A stretch of 64,000 bases of DNA from Paragyromitra xinjiangensis (Eukaryota; Ascomycota; Pezizomycetes; Pezizales; Discinaceae): contig JBCAMK010000001.1 of the NCBI GenBank assembly GCA_038503065.1, positions 1,054,001 through 1,118,000 of the forward strand. Reading direction: 5' to 3'. Shown piece by piece: positions 20,399 through 34,600 of the stretch (its first letter is position 1; each line of letters opens with the position of its first letter). A model generated the notes under the pieces. It did no database searches, had not been told where the DNA came from, and was given only the letters and a program-made list of their open reading frames with translations. Both the position numbers and the translations under genes were made by a program.

Positions 20399-23300
20399 GT
20401 TGAGAGTAGATTTCGAGGAAGATATAGAGATTAAGTGATGGAGCTGAAAAAATATATCTTCCAGAAGATATATAAAATGAATGTAGTATATCAAAGATTA
20501 TAATGAACGTAAAGCGATAGGAAGCTACTGGCCAAAAGAATAATAGGTAGCGAAAATCAATCGCATATCATAAAGAATGGGAAACTAGAAACTACAGAAG
20601 TAGAAACTATTCAAGAGTGATAACGACCAAGTATATGTAGTAGAGAGCGACCGTCCCTATATATAAAAACATTGATAGGTGGCGGTCGACGTCGCACAGA
20701 AAGGGGGAGGGCGTTGTACAAAGTCAAGGATCAACAACTTTAAACTTTCCGCTGTCTCATGTTCGTTCGAAAGATCTTGAGCCTCTCAAGTGCAGATGAT
20801 ACACAGCGCTAAGCTAACATTTCATTGGATCCCACCTTAAGTAGCAATTAAGGTTTCTGTGCCTGGGTTCTTTAGCTGGGATCACATTGACCGGGTAATT
20901 AAAATTCAATGTCTCTTGCCCATCACATCGTAGCATCAGTTAACTTTTTGAAACACCCCGAAACAAGCCAATAATAGTTTACGGAATTGGAAGGTTAGCC
21001 AAGAAATAATCATAACCACTTTTTAGATGTGTGGATTTGGTAGTTACGAATCACACGGAAGGATCAAAGTTTGAGTCTGTATTCCCAACTCTGTCTAACT
21101 CAAGCTTACCAATTTTCCCACCAGATAAAATGCACTACGGGGGGCCCAGGGAGAAATACTGAAACCTTGCCCCATGCAACCTTAACTAGCAACTTCAGCT
21201 GCCCATTCTAGCCGAATTAGAGGTAGCCTAAGGGATTACCTCTCGAGTAGAGCGTAGGATACGGATAACAGCGCCCAGTGGCAATATCGAAAGACTTCTC
21301 AAATGCTTCACCGAACGTTCTATTGGTGATCGTTCCAGGTCGAAACGACAGCATGCGCATTGCACAGACCTTTACTTCATCAGGAAGATTCGTCCCAGCT
21401 AAACTTCCGACTAGGGTGGCGGATACGAAGAAAGGGGGGTCCCAATAAGGTTATCTAGGATTATTCAAGACAAGGCGGATCCGGTCGCGATTAAAAATCC
21501 CAGGGTTGGGTCGACCGTCTGGTATCAAAAAGCACAATCTTCATTCTAGGCAGGCAGCAGTTGATATTCTTCATAAGCAACCCCAGCTACCGCTGGGCTC
21601 ACCGACTGTGACCCTAGATGTTTAGACTCAGGAGACACTATCTCTTTAATTTGGACTCAGAAGCTACAGGTTGCATGAGGAATGTAGGGCTAAGAATTAC
21701 GGGGGAGGCTCATGCTGCCAAGTCGATAAGGCAAAATCTTTCAAGCCGAGCGCCTCCCGATACAGCTTGGCATTGGCTTGTGTTACCACGAGTGATATCG
21801 TGTGACTAATATGCGTCCCACTTTCTAGCTAAAGCTATAAGCCAGGTGCTACTACAATCCAGGTTTGGCGAGTTTAGACTCACAAGGAAATGACATCGCT
21901 CTCGCGCGCGCGCTAAAGGTACATGTGGTTCTACTTCGTCAACCAAAATGGCAGGCATTGGTCGCTAGCACGCTCCATAGAATATTCGGTCTTTCCGCAT
22001 CCGCTTAAAATAAGAGCGCCTGCCATCAGAACATCGTTTTTCGTTACGGGGGTTTCTATTTGTACCTAGATCCCCGCTAAATATCCCAGGATCCGTGCCT
22101 ACAGGGGCAGCCATCAATGCGTTAGCTATGGCAACCCGTAACGGCCAAACCACATGTAGTCGACGACCTTTTTTAGTCGAGATCCAGAATTAATGGAGTC
22201 TACTATAACGACCTAGGACGCGGGTCCGCAAATATATTGCCTAAACTGCGTTTAGGGGTCATCACTGTATGCACCACGGGGGGACGATTAGGAACCCTGG
22301 CTAAGATAGCTGTATGGGGGAAAATGATTGTATTATGGGACTCTGATAAACTGCACTAACTAGTATAATGAAATCCCCAAGGAGTAGCAGAACGGCGCAG
22401 TTCTTGCGTTGCACACCAGTCTGCTAGACCCTCTAGCTTAGATATTTACCGCCAACTATTTATAACGTATATCCAAGTTAATACCTTAGCTTTAGGTTTA
22501 GTTACTTAATGATCATACTATCGACATTCATTTTAACTTAAAGATATAGTATCTTAAATGAAAGTATATGTAATTGCCTACACTGAGAAAAACGGAGACG
22601 AATTGGCCGAGATCAATATCTGAAGGCTTGTAATGATAAAGCTAGTGCCGGCCATCCCATCGGCGCAAAAGCGAAAGTTATTAGTTATCTAAGCCCACCA
22701 ATAGAACCTTTCTTGGGGGTCTGTTAAGCTACAAGCAGCTGTGACTCCTAGCCAAATGAGCCGTGATGACCACGTGCACAACAGGCAGCCTCGTATGCGT
22801 TGCCATAGCAACTGATATCTATCTTAAGATCCCCAGGGAAAATAGATAGGTTCAAATTCGCAGGAGATATACCGAGCGCTTTTGTATATCTACGTTTCTA
22901 GCTACATCACTTAGAACTTGGCGAAGCGGAGTGTTGATGACCCATGACCATCCTATTGCAGTTGTCTCGGAGCTGGTTATGAATGTGGGTTTTTCGGGGT
23001 TTGGCGATTTATTGTTGACTGATATTCAAAGCTCTTATGCGCGTGGCCATTTTTAAAACCGGAAATTCATTGGTAGGTATTTAATTCGAGTTACGAAGGC
23101 CTAACAAACGGGTTTAGTGATGTTAGGTCTCTCGTCTCTCTTCTGCAAAGGGGATGCTGGGGCTAACGTAATCACATCTTACTAGTAGACAAGGCTTTTG
23201 AGTTTTGTTGAACTAAAATAAACTAGATGCAGCCCGAAACCGCTGTTTCTGATAGAAAGTGCGATCGGTCGCATTAGGTGCCACGTACTTCGCAGATCCT

Positions 23301-24200
23301 AGTGTTCACAAATTTTCCGACCACCAGAGTGTAGAGTAAGTACTCAATTGTTATTCCAGCAATCACCCTGGTGTAATGGAGCAGGGCCACACGACTGTAA
23401 TGCTACCAGGAGCCTGGTTATGCCACTAGCTTCGCACGCGCCCTTGGGTCGAAGTACATATTTCCCGATCTGGCCGAACTGTAAATACTTAGGCTCTACT
23501 GCCTAAGCTGCTGTGTTCCACCCTGGTTGTTACTCATAAGCTAAGCACGAATCTGATCATCGTAATTTTATCTTGGGACCCTGGCTGTTTTCGAGCTAAT
23601 GACTTCGCGGGATTCGGAAGAGCTACCCTGGTGGATGGCAATTATAGGGTGCTCGTTCTAATTGGTCAGAGGGCCTACCAGGGCTTTGGCATCTACGGTG
23701 GGTCCCGCTAAACGGCCACTTCTTGCAGGTGCGGCTCAAGCAAGACAATATGTATACTAGCTGCCAAGGCCGAACAAAAAAGTTCTGGAAGAGCCTCGTG
23801 GTAGCTCCACTCTTTTCCCAAAGGTCATTATCACACCCTGAATTAAGTCTTGTTTGGTGTTTCTGTTTATGGTGATTATTTGCTAACCCTATTGATTATC
23901 GTTGGTAAGCTTGGTACCGAGCTCCCCGCCTTTCCCGTCTGCACTAATGTCTTACAAGTGAAGCGGATAGTCCGGCACATCATCTTTACGAATCGCCCTG
24001 GTTAGCCAGCTATCTCCAAATTATATACCGTGGCCATGGCATACGTACACCCCTGTAAAAGTCTCGGGACCATCCGTGCCGTTACTTGCGGCATCTGCTA
24101 AGACTCCGATATATATTCAACTTAGTTGACCGTATGAAAAATTTATCACTCTTTTCGGTCCTTCCGGGGCTCCTGGAGTTCGGTCGATTACCTTGGCACC
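20399..24200. other. Long intergenic region without recognised genes
   Basis: Both flanking genes are transcribed outward. I see no exon chain, RNA gene or transposon protein. Minor features are a CG run near 21902-21912, some GTTGCCATAGCAAC-like inverted stretches near 22130 and 22800, and an 18-base string at 23907-23924 resembling a cloning polylinker. Confidence 0.5.
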
Positions 24201-26316
24201 ATGACAATCATTAAAATGCTCTCTATTCACTCTTTTAGTAGACGCAGACTCGGCCTACAACAAATCGGACCTTCCTCTCGATGGTCCCCATCATCGTTTC
24301 GCGCCAGTAACTGTCTCGCAGTTGCAGCACTCCTTACTTTCACATTAATCTTTTTCTACATTTCCTATTTCGACTCCTTCGACCTCGATGTCCTCCAAGA
24401 AAAATTCCCAAAACACCAAATCCCCATCCTCATGGCCGCCGGGAAAAAACAATGGGCAGCAATGCTAGGTCGACAATCCCGAACCCTTGACGAGGCAGTT
24501 ATCGAATACCGAATAAGATACGCACTTGAGCCACCAGACGGCTTCGACACCTGGTATTACTACGCGCAGTCACAGAACGTCACGTTGATAGATGAATATG
24601 ATCTTCTGATGCGCTCACTAGAGCCTTTACGACAACTAGGACCTCAGGAACTTCGTCGACGAACGGAACTACTAAACCGTGCGCCGGTTGATATCAACAT
24701 TTTGCGTGTGAAAGCTAATGGACAGGACTGTACTCTGGAGGTTTTGCATAAGATTGGGGCGAGGAAGGAACGGACGATGGGGCTTATGGAGATGTTGGAG
24801 CCAGTGCAGCATCTGCTTGCGGAGCAAGACTGGGAGAAGTTCGATGTGGCGGTTAATGAACTGGCGGAGTCTAGGGTGGTGGGTGGGGAGTGGCATACAG
24901 ATGCGCTTGATGAAGGGCTGGCGGGGAGTTTGGCTGGGTATATGCTTACGAAGGCGATATGGGAGAAGCATGATTTTGGGGAAAGAAGTCTTATTGATTC
25001 AGTAATGACTGCCTGTGGCGAGGAGAGTAACTTCACGAGGGCAAATCCTGGGTTTGTGGTTCAGTCAAGGGAAGATGGTGGGGTTGAGGAGGAAGAGGAA
25101 CCGAAGCTAGAATCTTTGAATTGGTTGGATGATACGGATATTTGTAATCATCCTGAGTTGCCGCAGGTGGGTCAAACACTACTCTCCCCTCTTTTTGAGC
25201 CTGGAGCGTGCAGGGTTGCGGTGGGGAATTTACTAATTTGTTGCTGGGTTTTAGCTCCACTCTGGATTCCGCACAGCGCACTACACCACCAAAGGACTGT
25301 ACCCAATATTATCATACGGCGCCCCAAGTGCCTACGGCGACATCCCAATCCCGACTATCTACCAATACGGTGGCAACCCAGACTACACCTTAAGGAAAGA
25401 AGAGGACAGACCCTGGGAAGGAAAAGAGAACGGTATATACTGGCGGGGTAGCCCAACGGGTGGAGGTAGAGGCGACAGAGAGTTTAAAAGCGTAAGAATG
25501 AGCTGCCGTCACTCCTAGCCCCATGCTGATTAGTAGCTAGATGCACCGTCACCGCTTAGTAGCAATGACAAACCCATCCAAACCCCCACCATCCGAAGGC
25601 TCCGAACCTGTGAGGGTAGCCATAGCTGGCACAGACGCCCAAGATCACCCCTTATCTGCCTCTGTTATAAAGGACGCCTACAATGAGCAATTTACAAACA
25701 TTACATTTGTTGGGATCGAGAGGAAAGACTGCAACTTCTTTGAATGCAGAGAGCTCGACTCCCATTTCAGGTTCGAGGATAAAAAGCCACTAAGCGAGGT
25801 CTGGAGGTGGAAAATGGCTATTGATATCGATGGGTGGGGGTACAGTGCTCGGTGGCGTGCACTAATTGCTTCTAAGTCGATGGCATTGAAAACTACTATC
25901 TATCGTGAATGGTATACCGAAAGGATGATCCCGTGGGTTCACTTTGTCCCTATTAGCCCGAAGATGAATGAGCTCTATGACGTTTTGGGTTATTTCTTTG
26001 GCGGGGGAGAGGAGGCGCCGTTGATTGTAGGTGGCTCCTTGTAATGTAATGGGAAAAGTTGACTGACCAACGCTCTTAGGTGCCACACGACGAGCAGGCT
26101 AAACAGATTGCTGAAGCTGGGAAAGAGTGGGCAGAGAAGCATATGAGAAAGTCAGTATTCCCATTCTGACGTGTAGACGAGCGTTCTTCTATAAAACATC
26201 TAACTAATTCCTATTGTAGTGAGGATATGGTTGTGTACGTCTACCGACTAATGTTGGAGATGAACAGGTTGTATAATGGGGAGGAACAAATCTATAGGCA
26301 TTCGTCAACTTATTAA
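24201..26316 (+). CDS. Glycosyltransferase family 90 (CAP10/KDELC-like) type II membrane protein
   Basis: Golgi-type enzyme adding sugars (xylose or glucose in characterised relatives) to glycans or glycolipids. Exons 24201-25166, 25255-25491, 25541-26026, 26080-26150 and 26220-26316, all phase-consistent, give 618 residues. Residues 38-57 (LAVAALLTFTLIFFYISYF) are a single signal-anchor helix after a short basic tail. The luminal stem spans about 60-320. The GT90 catalytic part begins after the first intron: GLYPILSYGAPSAYGDIPIPT, NGIYWRGSPTGG, then HRHRLVAM, IDIDGWGYSARWRALIASKSMALK, WYTERMIPWVHFVPI and the final VPHDEQAKQIAEAGKEWA. These blocks match fungal CAP10-like proteins. The acceptor substrate cannot be told. 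A second ATG at 24216 could also serve as start. Confidence 0.92.
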
Positions 26317-27040
26317 TTTGCATCAATTGGGGCAATGGATAAGGAACATATCTTGGTTGGAGCATGGCGTTACAGTTGGTCTTGTGTTGAGCGTCAGATT
26401 TTGTTTGTACACATTTTCTAGGTATAAGCGCAGTCTTACGATAGTTTCCCAAATCGCAAAATCTAGTAGATTTAATACGTTATGCTATCGGAACTATTTC
26501 TGAAAAGATTAACAGGTTGGCAGAGCAGGAAGTGGCCAATTAGTACATAAATTAGTAACTCTAGATAAACGGTATGTGCCGTGCTTGGCAAACATGATCT
26601 ACAGGTTTTAATTGATGTAGCAGCAATAATCTACTGGCACAGTCAATTAGCTTGCCTGTCGAAATTACGTGGCTAGCTATTTCGTGCCAGGAATTCTAGC
26701 CGAGGAGCGAGTGATCCCAAGTGATTGGTAAGCACCTGCACTGAACGAACCTTACAAATCAGTGAATAATATAAGAGATAGAATCAAATATATTTGATAG
26801 CCAAGCGCCGAATGTTCTAGCTTTATCTGCCAAGCTGAAAATCACGTTTAAACTTTGTACCCACGAAATGGTTGTACGAACATAAGGCCATGAATTTTTC
26901 GTTTCTATCTACTGTTACATACTGAATGGCTCTACTTAAACCACCTATCAATGTCCAAGACTGTAGCATATATACATACACACTCTTCATCATCACCTAA
27001 ACCACAAACATTACATCATAAGCCATGCCATAAAAATCAT
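26317..27040. other. Intergenic region between GT90 and M28 genes (convergent ends)
   Basis: About 720 bp of A/T-rich DNA where the two genes' 3' ends face each other. No further feature was seen. Confidence 0.5.
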
Positions 27041-28600
27041 TTAAATGATAGCAAGTGGAATATCCTCGCCGCATCTTGCTTTCGGCTTATTTGGGGTAGG
27101 CGCCCTCTTCTTCTGTTGAGTTCGTTGTGGAATGCCCTCAGTTGAACGAGCGTAAGTAGCAATAGCGTGAGCGGCAGCCTTAGTATTCTGAATCCAGGCG
27201 CCGACATTCAAATTACTGACAGTGTCGCCCGCACCGTGGTAGTTGACATCGTAGGTGACACCTGCATCACCACCCCACCATTCGGCCTCCTCAGCGGTCT
27301 TAATGCCCTCAGCACCAGTGAACAGACCACCAGACGGGATATCGACATCTAAGAACGGGCCGTAGTCGGAACGTCCATCGAACTCAGTTGGAGCAGTCTT
27401 CAGGCCAACTTCTTCGAGGTAGTCTTCAAAGAGATGCTCAATATGGTCGGATCCGGCCGGGCCAGAGAGGTTAAATGCGGAGCCATCGCCATCGTAGATG
27501 AAATAGCCAAAGTTAGGGGATGCAATCATGTCGAAATTGAGGTAGAGCGCAACCTTGGAAAGCTCCTCAGGAGAGGCGGTGGTGACGTAGTGCTCAGAAC
27601 CTAGGAGACCGAATTCTTCGGCAGACCAGAAACCGAAGCGGACAGCATTCTCGACAGAGAATGAAGTTAGCTTGAGTGCAATCTCCAAGATCCCCATAGA
27701 ACCAGAACCATCATCGTTGATGCCGGGGCCGGCCGCAACAGAGTCGGTGTGGCCACCAGAAAAGACGATATTGTTCTGATCTCCTCCCTTTGAGGTTGCG
27801 AGGACATTATTAGTGTAGCGGGTCTCTACGATGGCGTCGACATCCAGGTCTGCAGTAACAGTAATGCCGCCGTTGATGATTGCCAGTAACGTCGATCCGT
27901 CCTCCCGAGAAAGCGAAGCGGCGGGGATGTATTTGCCCTCAGGACGTTCGTCAGGGCCGAGAGTTCCACTGCCGACAGGCCCAGGGGCATTATTGTAGAT
28001 GATGATCCCAGTGGCTCCGGCGACACCAGCGAGAGCTACTTTCAGACCGAACTCACAAGAGCCACGAGAAACGAGTGCAATGTTTCCGGAAACTGCTGTG
28101 GGGAAGTCTGACTATATCCTAGGTTAGCAAAGAAAAAGAGGATCGGCGTCCCACATATTTGAAAGAGAACCTACAGCCACACAGCCAAGATTGGCAACGG
28201 GGATCAATGGAGCCACAATAGATCCTGCAGGGGAATACTGAAAGTATTCGGAGACGTATGGAGTGCCCGCCGCAGACAAAGTCACGTTGCCCTCCGAGAA
28301 CACATATGTGAATTCTTGGAGTTCGACGTCGTAGTACCTAGTCGCGGCAAGTGTATCATAGATATACTCAACAGTCTTATTGTGTCCCACGCTGCCAGCA
28401 ACACGATTTCTCTCTGGAGTCTCGTACGCGATTTCTTGCAACTTATTTGCATGCCCGAGGAGAGCCGTCCGTGTGAGGACGCGCCTCAATTGATTAGATT
28501 GCACGAGAGGAAGCTCGCGGCGGACATTGGGTGCAGCGGGAGCAGCTGAGACACTCACGGCGGCGAGAGCTAAAAGGGTGTTGGTGTAGAAGGACTTCAT
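27041..28600 (-). CDS. Secreted M28 aminopeptidase (Lap2/aminopeptidase Y-like) with PA domain
   Basis: Zinc exopeptidase removing N-terminal residues from extracellular peptides. Two exons, 28600-28175 and 28111-27041, phase 0, give 498 residues. Residues 1-19 are a signal peptide, followed by a short propeptide. A protease-associated (PA) domain spans roughly 120-240 (NIALVSRGSCEFGLKVALAGVAGA). The metallopeptidase core supplies zinc ligands and catalytic residues: H263 in GGHTDSV, D275 in GINDDGSG, E307/E308 in SAEEFGLLG, D336 in LNFDMI and H434 in YHGAGDT. All are intact. Length and order match fungal leucine aminopeptidase 2. The C-terminal 25 residues are basic and probably disordered. 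A TATATAAA box lies about 90 bp upstream. No protease gene cluster is visible nearby. Confidence 0.96.
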
Positions 28601-28688
28601 CGTTGCAATGTATAGACGATCAAGGGCCCAGTGCTAGTAGAGAGAAATGGATTCTGGTGAAGAACGAACTTAATGGGACTGAGTTTGC

Positions 28689-28696
28689 TTTATATA
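28689..28696 (-). promoter_or_regulatory. Putative TATA box of the M28 aminopeptidase gene
   Basis: On the minus strand TATATAAA lies about 90 bp upstream of the ATG at 28600, a usual distance for a fungal core promoter. It is a sequence match only. Confidence 0.45.
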
Positions 28697-31600
28697 GCTT
28701 GAGAAGGCTACTAGGTAATTGTTCCACCAGAGACAGGTGTTGCCCGTCCTAAGACTGAAAGTGAAACATACGCGCATGCATCCGAGTATTACGAGTGATT
28801 TCACCTGATAGGACTTGATTCACGCAATAGGCTCTATATTGAACACCTTCTCCGTAGGGAATGGTTCTGACAGCACGGCATTGCCAACGTCCCTGAGACC
28901 GGTTAGAAGAGGGTGTACCGACAGGCGGCCACTTCCAGCCCAGAGATCGTGTAATTGACTTGGCCATCCCGCATTTCTCAGCGTAATATATTATACCTAT
29001 ATCTCCTTCTTTCAAACTTGCAGGATCTGGGGCCTGAACCAGGGAAACGTGCAATGTTGGCGAGTCCGCTTTCTGAGAATCACCGTTTCGAGAATTCCGC
29101 TCGCAGCTCTATTCCCAAGCCCTTCACGCTCCTGAGTTTCCCCCATTTCTGCTTTTGAGCCTGGGCGGTATATTCGACATCTGATGGTGTATGATGGTTT
29201 AGAACCCCTACACAGCTCCCAATCACTCCATCTACAAGGATATAGATATGTGCGGCGGGGCAATGGTGTTGTTGGGGGTTCACTAGAGTTGGTGATAGTA
29301 ATGACGATCGGTTATGGTTGTTGTTATGTCTCGGCCAACCTTATTGCCTTCCCCATGGGGGATAATCCCCCGGAATTGCCAAGACATTGATCGTGTTCCT
29401 TGCCGTTTCTATGTCCGTATCCGGGCTGTGTTATCTGCATCTATTGGCTTGTTTTGCTGTCGAAATTTTCTCTGTTGCGATGGCAGTCTGTTAAAGCTTT
29501 GGAGACTCAATTTAGGAATGACGTCCAGATTTTACGTCAACTCTCCGTTCACCTCCCTAAAAGGATTAACTGCTCGTGGCTTCCAGTCACAAATACAAGG
29601 TGAAGTCCCTATATTTGCCGTACCTCCCAATTCCAGTAGCCTTAAAATTAAAATGGAATGAAACGTAACTCTCCATCCATCTTCCCCCACGTAGGTCTCA
29701 TACTCTAGTATCGATACAGAAACATAAAGGTACAGCCCGCGTGTAGAATAACTTGATTCGGTTAATCACAGATGTGAACCTCGGGTTTTTTTTTAATTTA
29801 ATACGGGGTTTGGGGGCTTTATCGTATCGCAAGGTGGGGTTCACTATAACTTGCAATTGGCGATGGGTTTTTGGATCGATAAGCAAACTCCATTCATCTC
29901 GCGTGCTAAACCGTAGTCGACAATCGATACCCATGATAGCTGTGTTCTCCGTCGCCGCGCATCGGAGGTTCGCGATGTCTGTCGGGGTTCTTGGCAGATC
30001 ACGATATTGCATTTGATAGCAATATACAGTATGCTGGGTTAGAATTGAGGCTGAAATAAAACGCAATTATTCGCAACCGTTATTCGGCGGGTCTACTCCC
30101 TTGGGGAGCTGCTACCAGAAACAGCTTATCCCAGTGTGAGATCCGGCCGTCAATGTGGTAGTTAGCCATCAGTAAGCACATAGGCCGGCGGTTTCCGAGG
30201 CATACTTCCGAGATCTTTAGTCCCCGAATCCCAACTTAATCTCAACTGTCTCCCTTGCTACAAATGCGTTAAATTAATAACCCTCGGGAAGGTCTTTTTT
30301 GAAAACTGAGCAACCTTATTTTGCTCATCAACTCCAGCCCAGGTATACACCAGGAAATTGGTGCTGTTGTCCGGTTGCCCCAAATCAGCCTAGAATTCTC
30401 CCAAGGATCGCGGTAACTATACAATCATGCCTTCGATGCCTCTTTCTCCGATACCAATCTCGTATAGCGACACAAAGCGATAGAACTCGTCGTATATCAT
30501 GACTATAGATTAATGCCACGTAGAGCAAAGTGCGTTAGGGTTCGTAACCGTTCGGCACCACTGATCTCGATCATGATTTGCGTTAACAGAAGTAGGATTT
30601 CCAAGGCGCACTGCAGATGGTCCTTCAAGAAGGTAAAAAGACGGATTTGGTCAGCTTATATAGGTTCTGCTTTCTCGTATGTGTCTTCTGTCGAAACCCG
30701 CTCAAAATGAGTTGGGGTATAGGTGTTATCCATCAAGGGACTCATTATTCCAGGATGCTGCATTACCGGAAGTTGATCAAAGGGCAATTTCTGACTGTAG
30801 CCTTATGATAATCTCGGGGATACGCGTTGGGTGGTTTGGATGAAGCACACAAGATACATGTATCCGTGACTTCAGGAGTCCACTTATTTCCGTCAGTATT
30901 TGTAGCTAAAGTCCTTGAAAGAAACCTTGAAAACACTAGGCTAGTACACACGAATGGACACGTGTGGGAAAACAAATTTGTAAAAAGCAGCTTCCCAGTT
31001 CTGTGCATAGCTACTTTCCTTGCCAGCAAATCTGAGTGCCTCTATGGTCACTATTTGGGCTCAATACCTCTCAAGTGAAGAGTCGACAAGACTAGGTCGT
31101 AGTAGGCGTCTATCAGGGGTGTCAGCAGACAAGTTTCGCTCGAATACCATCTGAAGAGTACGTGAAACTTAAGGTGAAACATGCCAACATCTGCATCATG
31201 AATCCGAAGAAGGACACAAATCCAGGACGTTCAAACGCTCTCTGGGGACTGGAAAGTTCTTCCTCTGAGGTTTGGTTTGTGGAGTCAGATAAAGGATTAT
31301 TTGAGACTTCTCCAGCACTTTCCGCCCACTGAAACGGTTTCAGCAGCACGCATCAAGTTCGAATCAAGGGTAGATCGTGTAAAGGGTGGCTCATTGTAGA
31401 TATTGAGCTATTGAGAATGATCTAGGAGAAACTAGAGAGATCAGCGTCAGAGAATGAGTCAGGATTTAATTCAGGATCTGTGGAGCATACCTATTTCGAG
31501 ATCTCCATCAAGATTAAGCCAACCTGCTCCCCAGAAAGAACATTCCCATCCAGTAGCACTCAGGGATTATGCTTCAAAACATCAAGATGTGCTAGCTCGC

Positions 31601-34600
31601 TGCTGTCAGCCCATCATGACGAGAAAATCAAGCGATTTGGGACTCCTTATCTTATAAATCGGGTGTTGCGGGGTAGACAATGATCTACTTGCACGTCCCA
31701 CAAAGAGTTGCCAAGATTAGTCTTAGCACCCCCGAAGGTCCTTTCAACCTACTCGGAAATCGACGGAAAAAAATAAGTCTGACACCCACCTCGCCCTTAG
31801 AGTATCTTCTCTACAAACTTTCAGACTTTATACTCACTACAGAATTTCGGTATTATATTCGCATGCTCGAAGTGACTTGGCTAACAATAAGCAATTGGTT
31901 GCCTCTTTCCTGATTAGGACTTATTCATCGGCATTGATACATGTACATGTAGATATTGTGTCTTGGACGCCATGCCATGTACATGTGCGAGACACATACG
32001 TGTGCCTGTCATGATAACCAGGACCTTCGAGAATTTAACAGCTGCCTATAGATAGGAGATGCATTCGTACTAGTGGAGATCTAATACTAGAACACGAATT
32101 TTCCTTATAAACAAACTCTCACACAACTCACCTATCGTCGTAGAGCATCCAATGTTCGTGCTTCAGGCCAGCCGCTAGCCAGTAGATAAAATATACATAA
32201 GCACAGACTGATTACTTTAATCCACGTTAATATCACTATGGTCTACAGTGTTTTAGGTGATCTTTTTCGAACTATTTACTAGTTATCAATCATAGTATAT
32301 CACTCGACTTTTCGCAGACATACATGTAACCCTGGTATTTTCGCCTGGGGATTTACACTGCTCTCCGTATGACTCTTAGCTGTTTCCATCCTAGTCTAAT
32401 ATAGCATCCATCTAGTGATCTATCATGATACGAAACACCCATACCGTGAGTCGTTTCCTTCTACACCGACAAGTCCTTTGGCGTATCTCTTTTGACACCA
32501 CTAAAAGGTTACTGCCCCCTCTAGAAGTTGCGAGGGAGCGATGCTAGGGAAGTCTCCGATTGGCACTCTCAGTTTGGTCGCTTAACTGGGTCAATTTAGC
32601 ACAATACTGTTACTTCTTCTTGTGCCCACGCTACCGACTTTAAAATATCTCACGTGGTGTGGGACTAGAATCATGTGAGCAATGACTAAGCGATTAGTCA
32701 TGAAGGAGACTAAGGAGGTTTATATAGTCCTCTCGTTATCTATTTCCTAGCAGAGATCATCAAGAGAATACATCATCATCTCTTCTTCTACTTTATGGGA
32801 AAGAGAACTTTTACTTGATCCATCCTCACCAGGGAACAAAACGAGCCACAGTGGGGCATTTTAGGCGGTGATTGGTTTGATATCCCCGCTACGTGATTAA
32901 TTATAGAGTTAGCGAGGTGAGTACTCTTTAGACTGTTCTAACGAGACCTTAAGCTTACGGATTGTGGTGACCTCTGACTGCTATCTAGTTAGATCACGCA
33001 CTAGGTATTACATATAAATGGAGCGGGTTACTTTATACAAGGCCTGCGCCTTAACAGATCTCACTCCGTAATGCCAGTGATGCCTCGTCCTTCTAAAACT
33101 TCTGAACGGTTAAAGGAGCCGGGCCTAGAAGACGTGGTTATCACGATGGAAGTCCCTTGGGCTGTAATATTGAAGGCAGTAGGGGTATTTCACCCCCAGG
33201 AAAGTCGTTCCGTGTAACTTATTGGCTTTGGGCCAGAAGGGTAGATCTACCCACAAAGCCGAAATAGTAATTACCTAAACACCGGAAAGCGCCTAGTAGC
33301 AATGAACGCATTAACTACACCTGGACCAAGGCGAGGACTGCAACTAGAAAAACGGTATGCAGACCTTGTTTTTTTTAGTATCGCAGTTATCTTTAGTCTC
33401 GTGACGTTTGTTGTGTTCTATATGATCCTGGATCGCGTAACGCATTTACCGTACGCGTAGCCTAAGCCTTTGATATGAGCGCACACTGTAGGGGAAAAAC
33501 CATATGCTGTTATCGGTCCCCTCTATTAAGTTGTGATTTCCCTTGCTTGACAGTGGTGAAGGAAATATGGCGAGCTATAGCGTATGTTTGTCGCCACGTA
33601 AGCTCGAGTTAGATATTGTCTGATTAATTATAAGGCAAACTCTTGATGCTCGAGGCAAGCAAAGTTATATAAGACCATGGGCTAGGAATTTGGCCATAGT
33701 ACTTTCAGTTTTCCTCTTTACAAAATATTTCCATTTTCCCCTCCTTTATCTTACTTCTTGTCCCGTACTTACAGTATGAACTGCCCTGTACTTATGCTTC
33801 TGATAGCAAATCTCACTCTTGGGGCTCCTCCCCCTGAGCCTCCCTACTTCCTTCATCCAGCCTTAAGCTTGCCTTGTCTCCCCCCTTCCCCTGCTTTTTT
33901 CTCTTCCCCTTGCATCTCTCTCGCTCCCCCTCCCCATCCAGATCCATACCCTCCGGAGGCCTCCTCATCGCCCGAAAGGCCACTACGGAAGATCCAACAC
34001 AATAGAAAGTCAAAGAAATTAAGAGAAGATAATAGAGGTTAACGTATTATACCGTGTACTCTATCGCCACTATGTAACCGATCACAGAAATATTAAAGGT
34101 GGGAAAATTATTTATGATATCTTAGAGCTCTCCCTCTACCTATAGCTATTTCTCTAAGTAGTGCTAGGTCTTTCTAGATATATCTAGATAGCCATCAGAG
34201 CCCTCGAAACAAATTCCATCCACTTCGTTCCGGACCCAAGCCAACACTAGAAAGTAAAGCTACCACCTCATCACCAACCTGAAGTGTGATTTTTTAGGAG
34301 CTTGCCGTGTCTAGTTGGGTTTGCACTCTTATTGGGGCCTATATGATGGTTTGTTGATGGATGAAGTATCAACTATGATCTGGAGCAGCTCTGGTGCTTT
34401 TACCTGATCGGTTACACGATGACGATTGGGTACGCGGTATAATACGTAGGTAATTGCTGTCCCCGGATAGTTCTCTATAACGACGTGGCTAAGAGTTGTA
34501 GCATAAGCCTTAGTGATATATATAGCCCCCTAGTGCAAACCTAGCGGGTGTAAGTAAAGGATATATATAAAGCAAAGTTGATATATGTTCCGACCCGTAT

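Noticed and set aside
28749..29283. Two overlapping minus-strand frames suggesting a small two-exon gene
   Set aside because: The only plausible intron (GTGATT to TTCAG) joins the frames in the wrong phase, and the downstream frame opens with TTG rather than ATG. No family resemblance.
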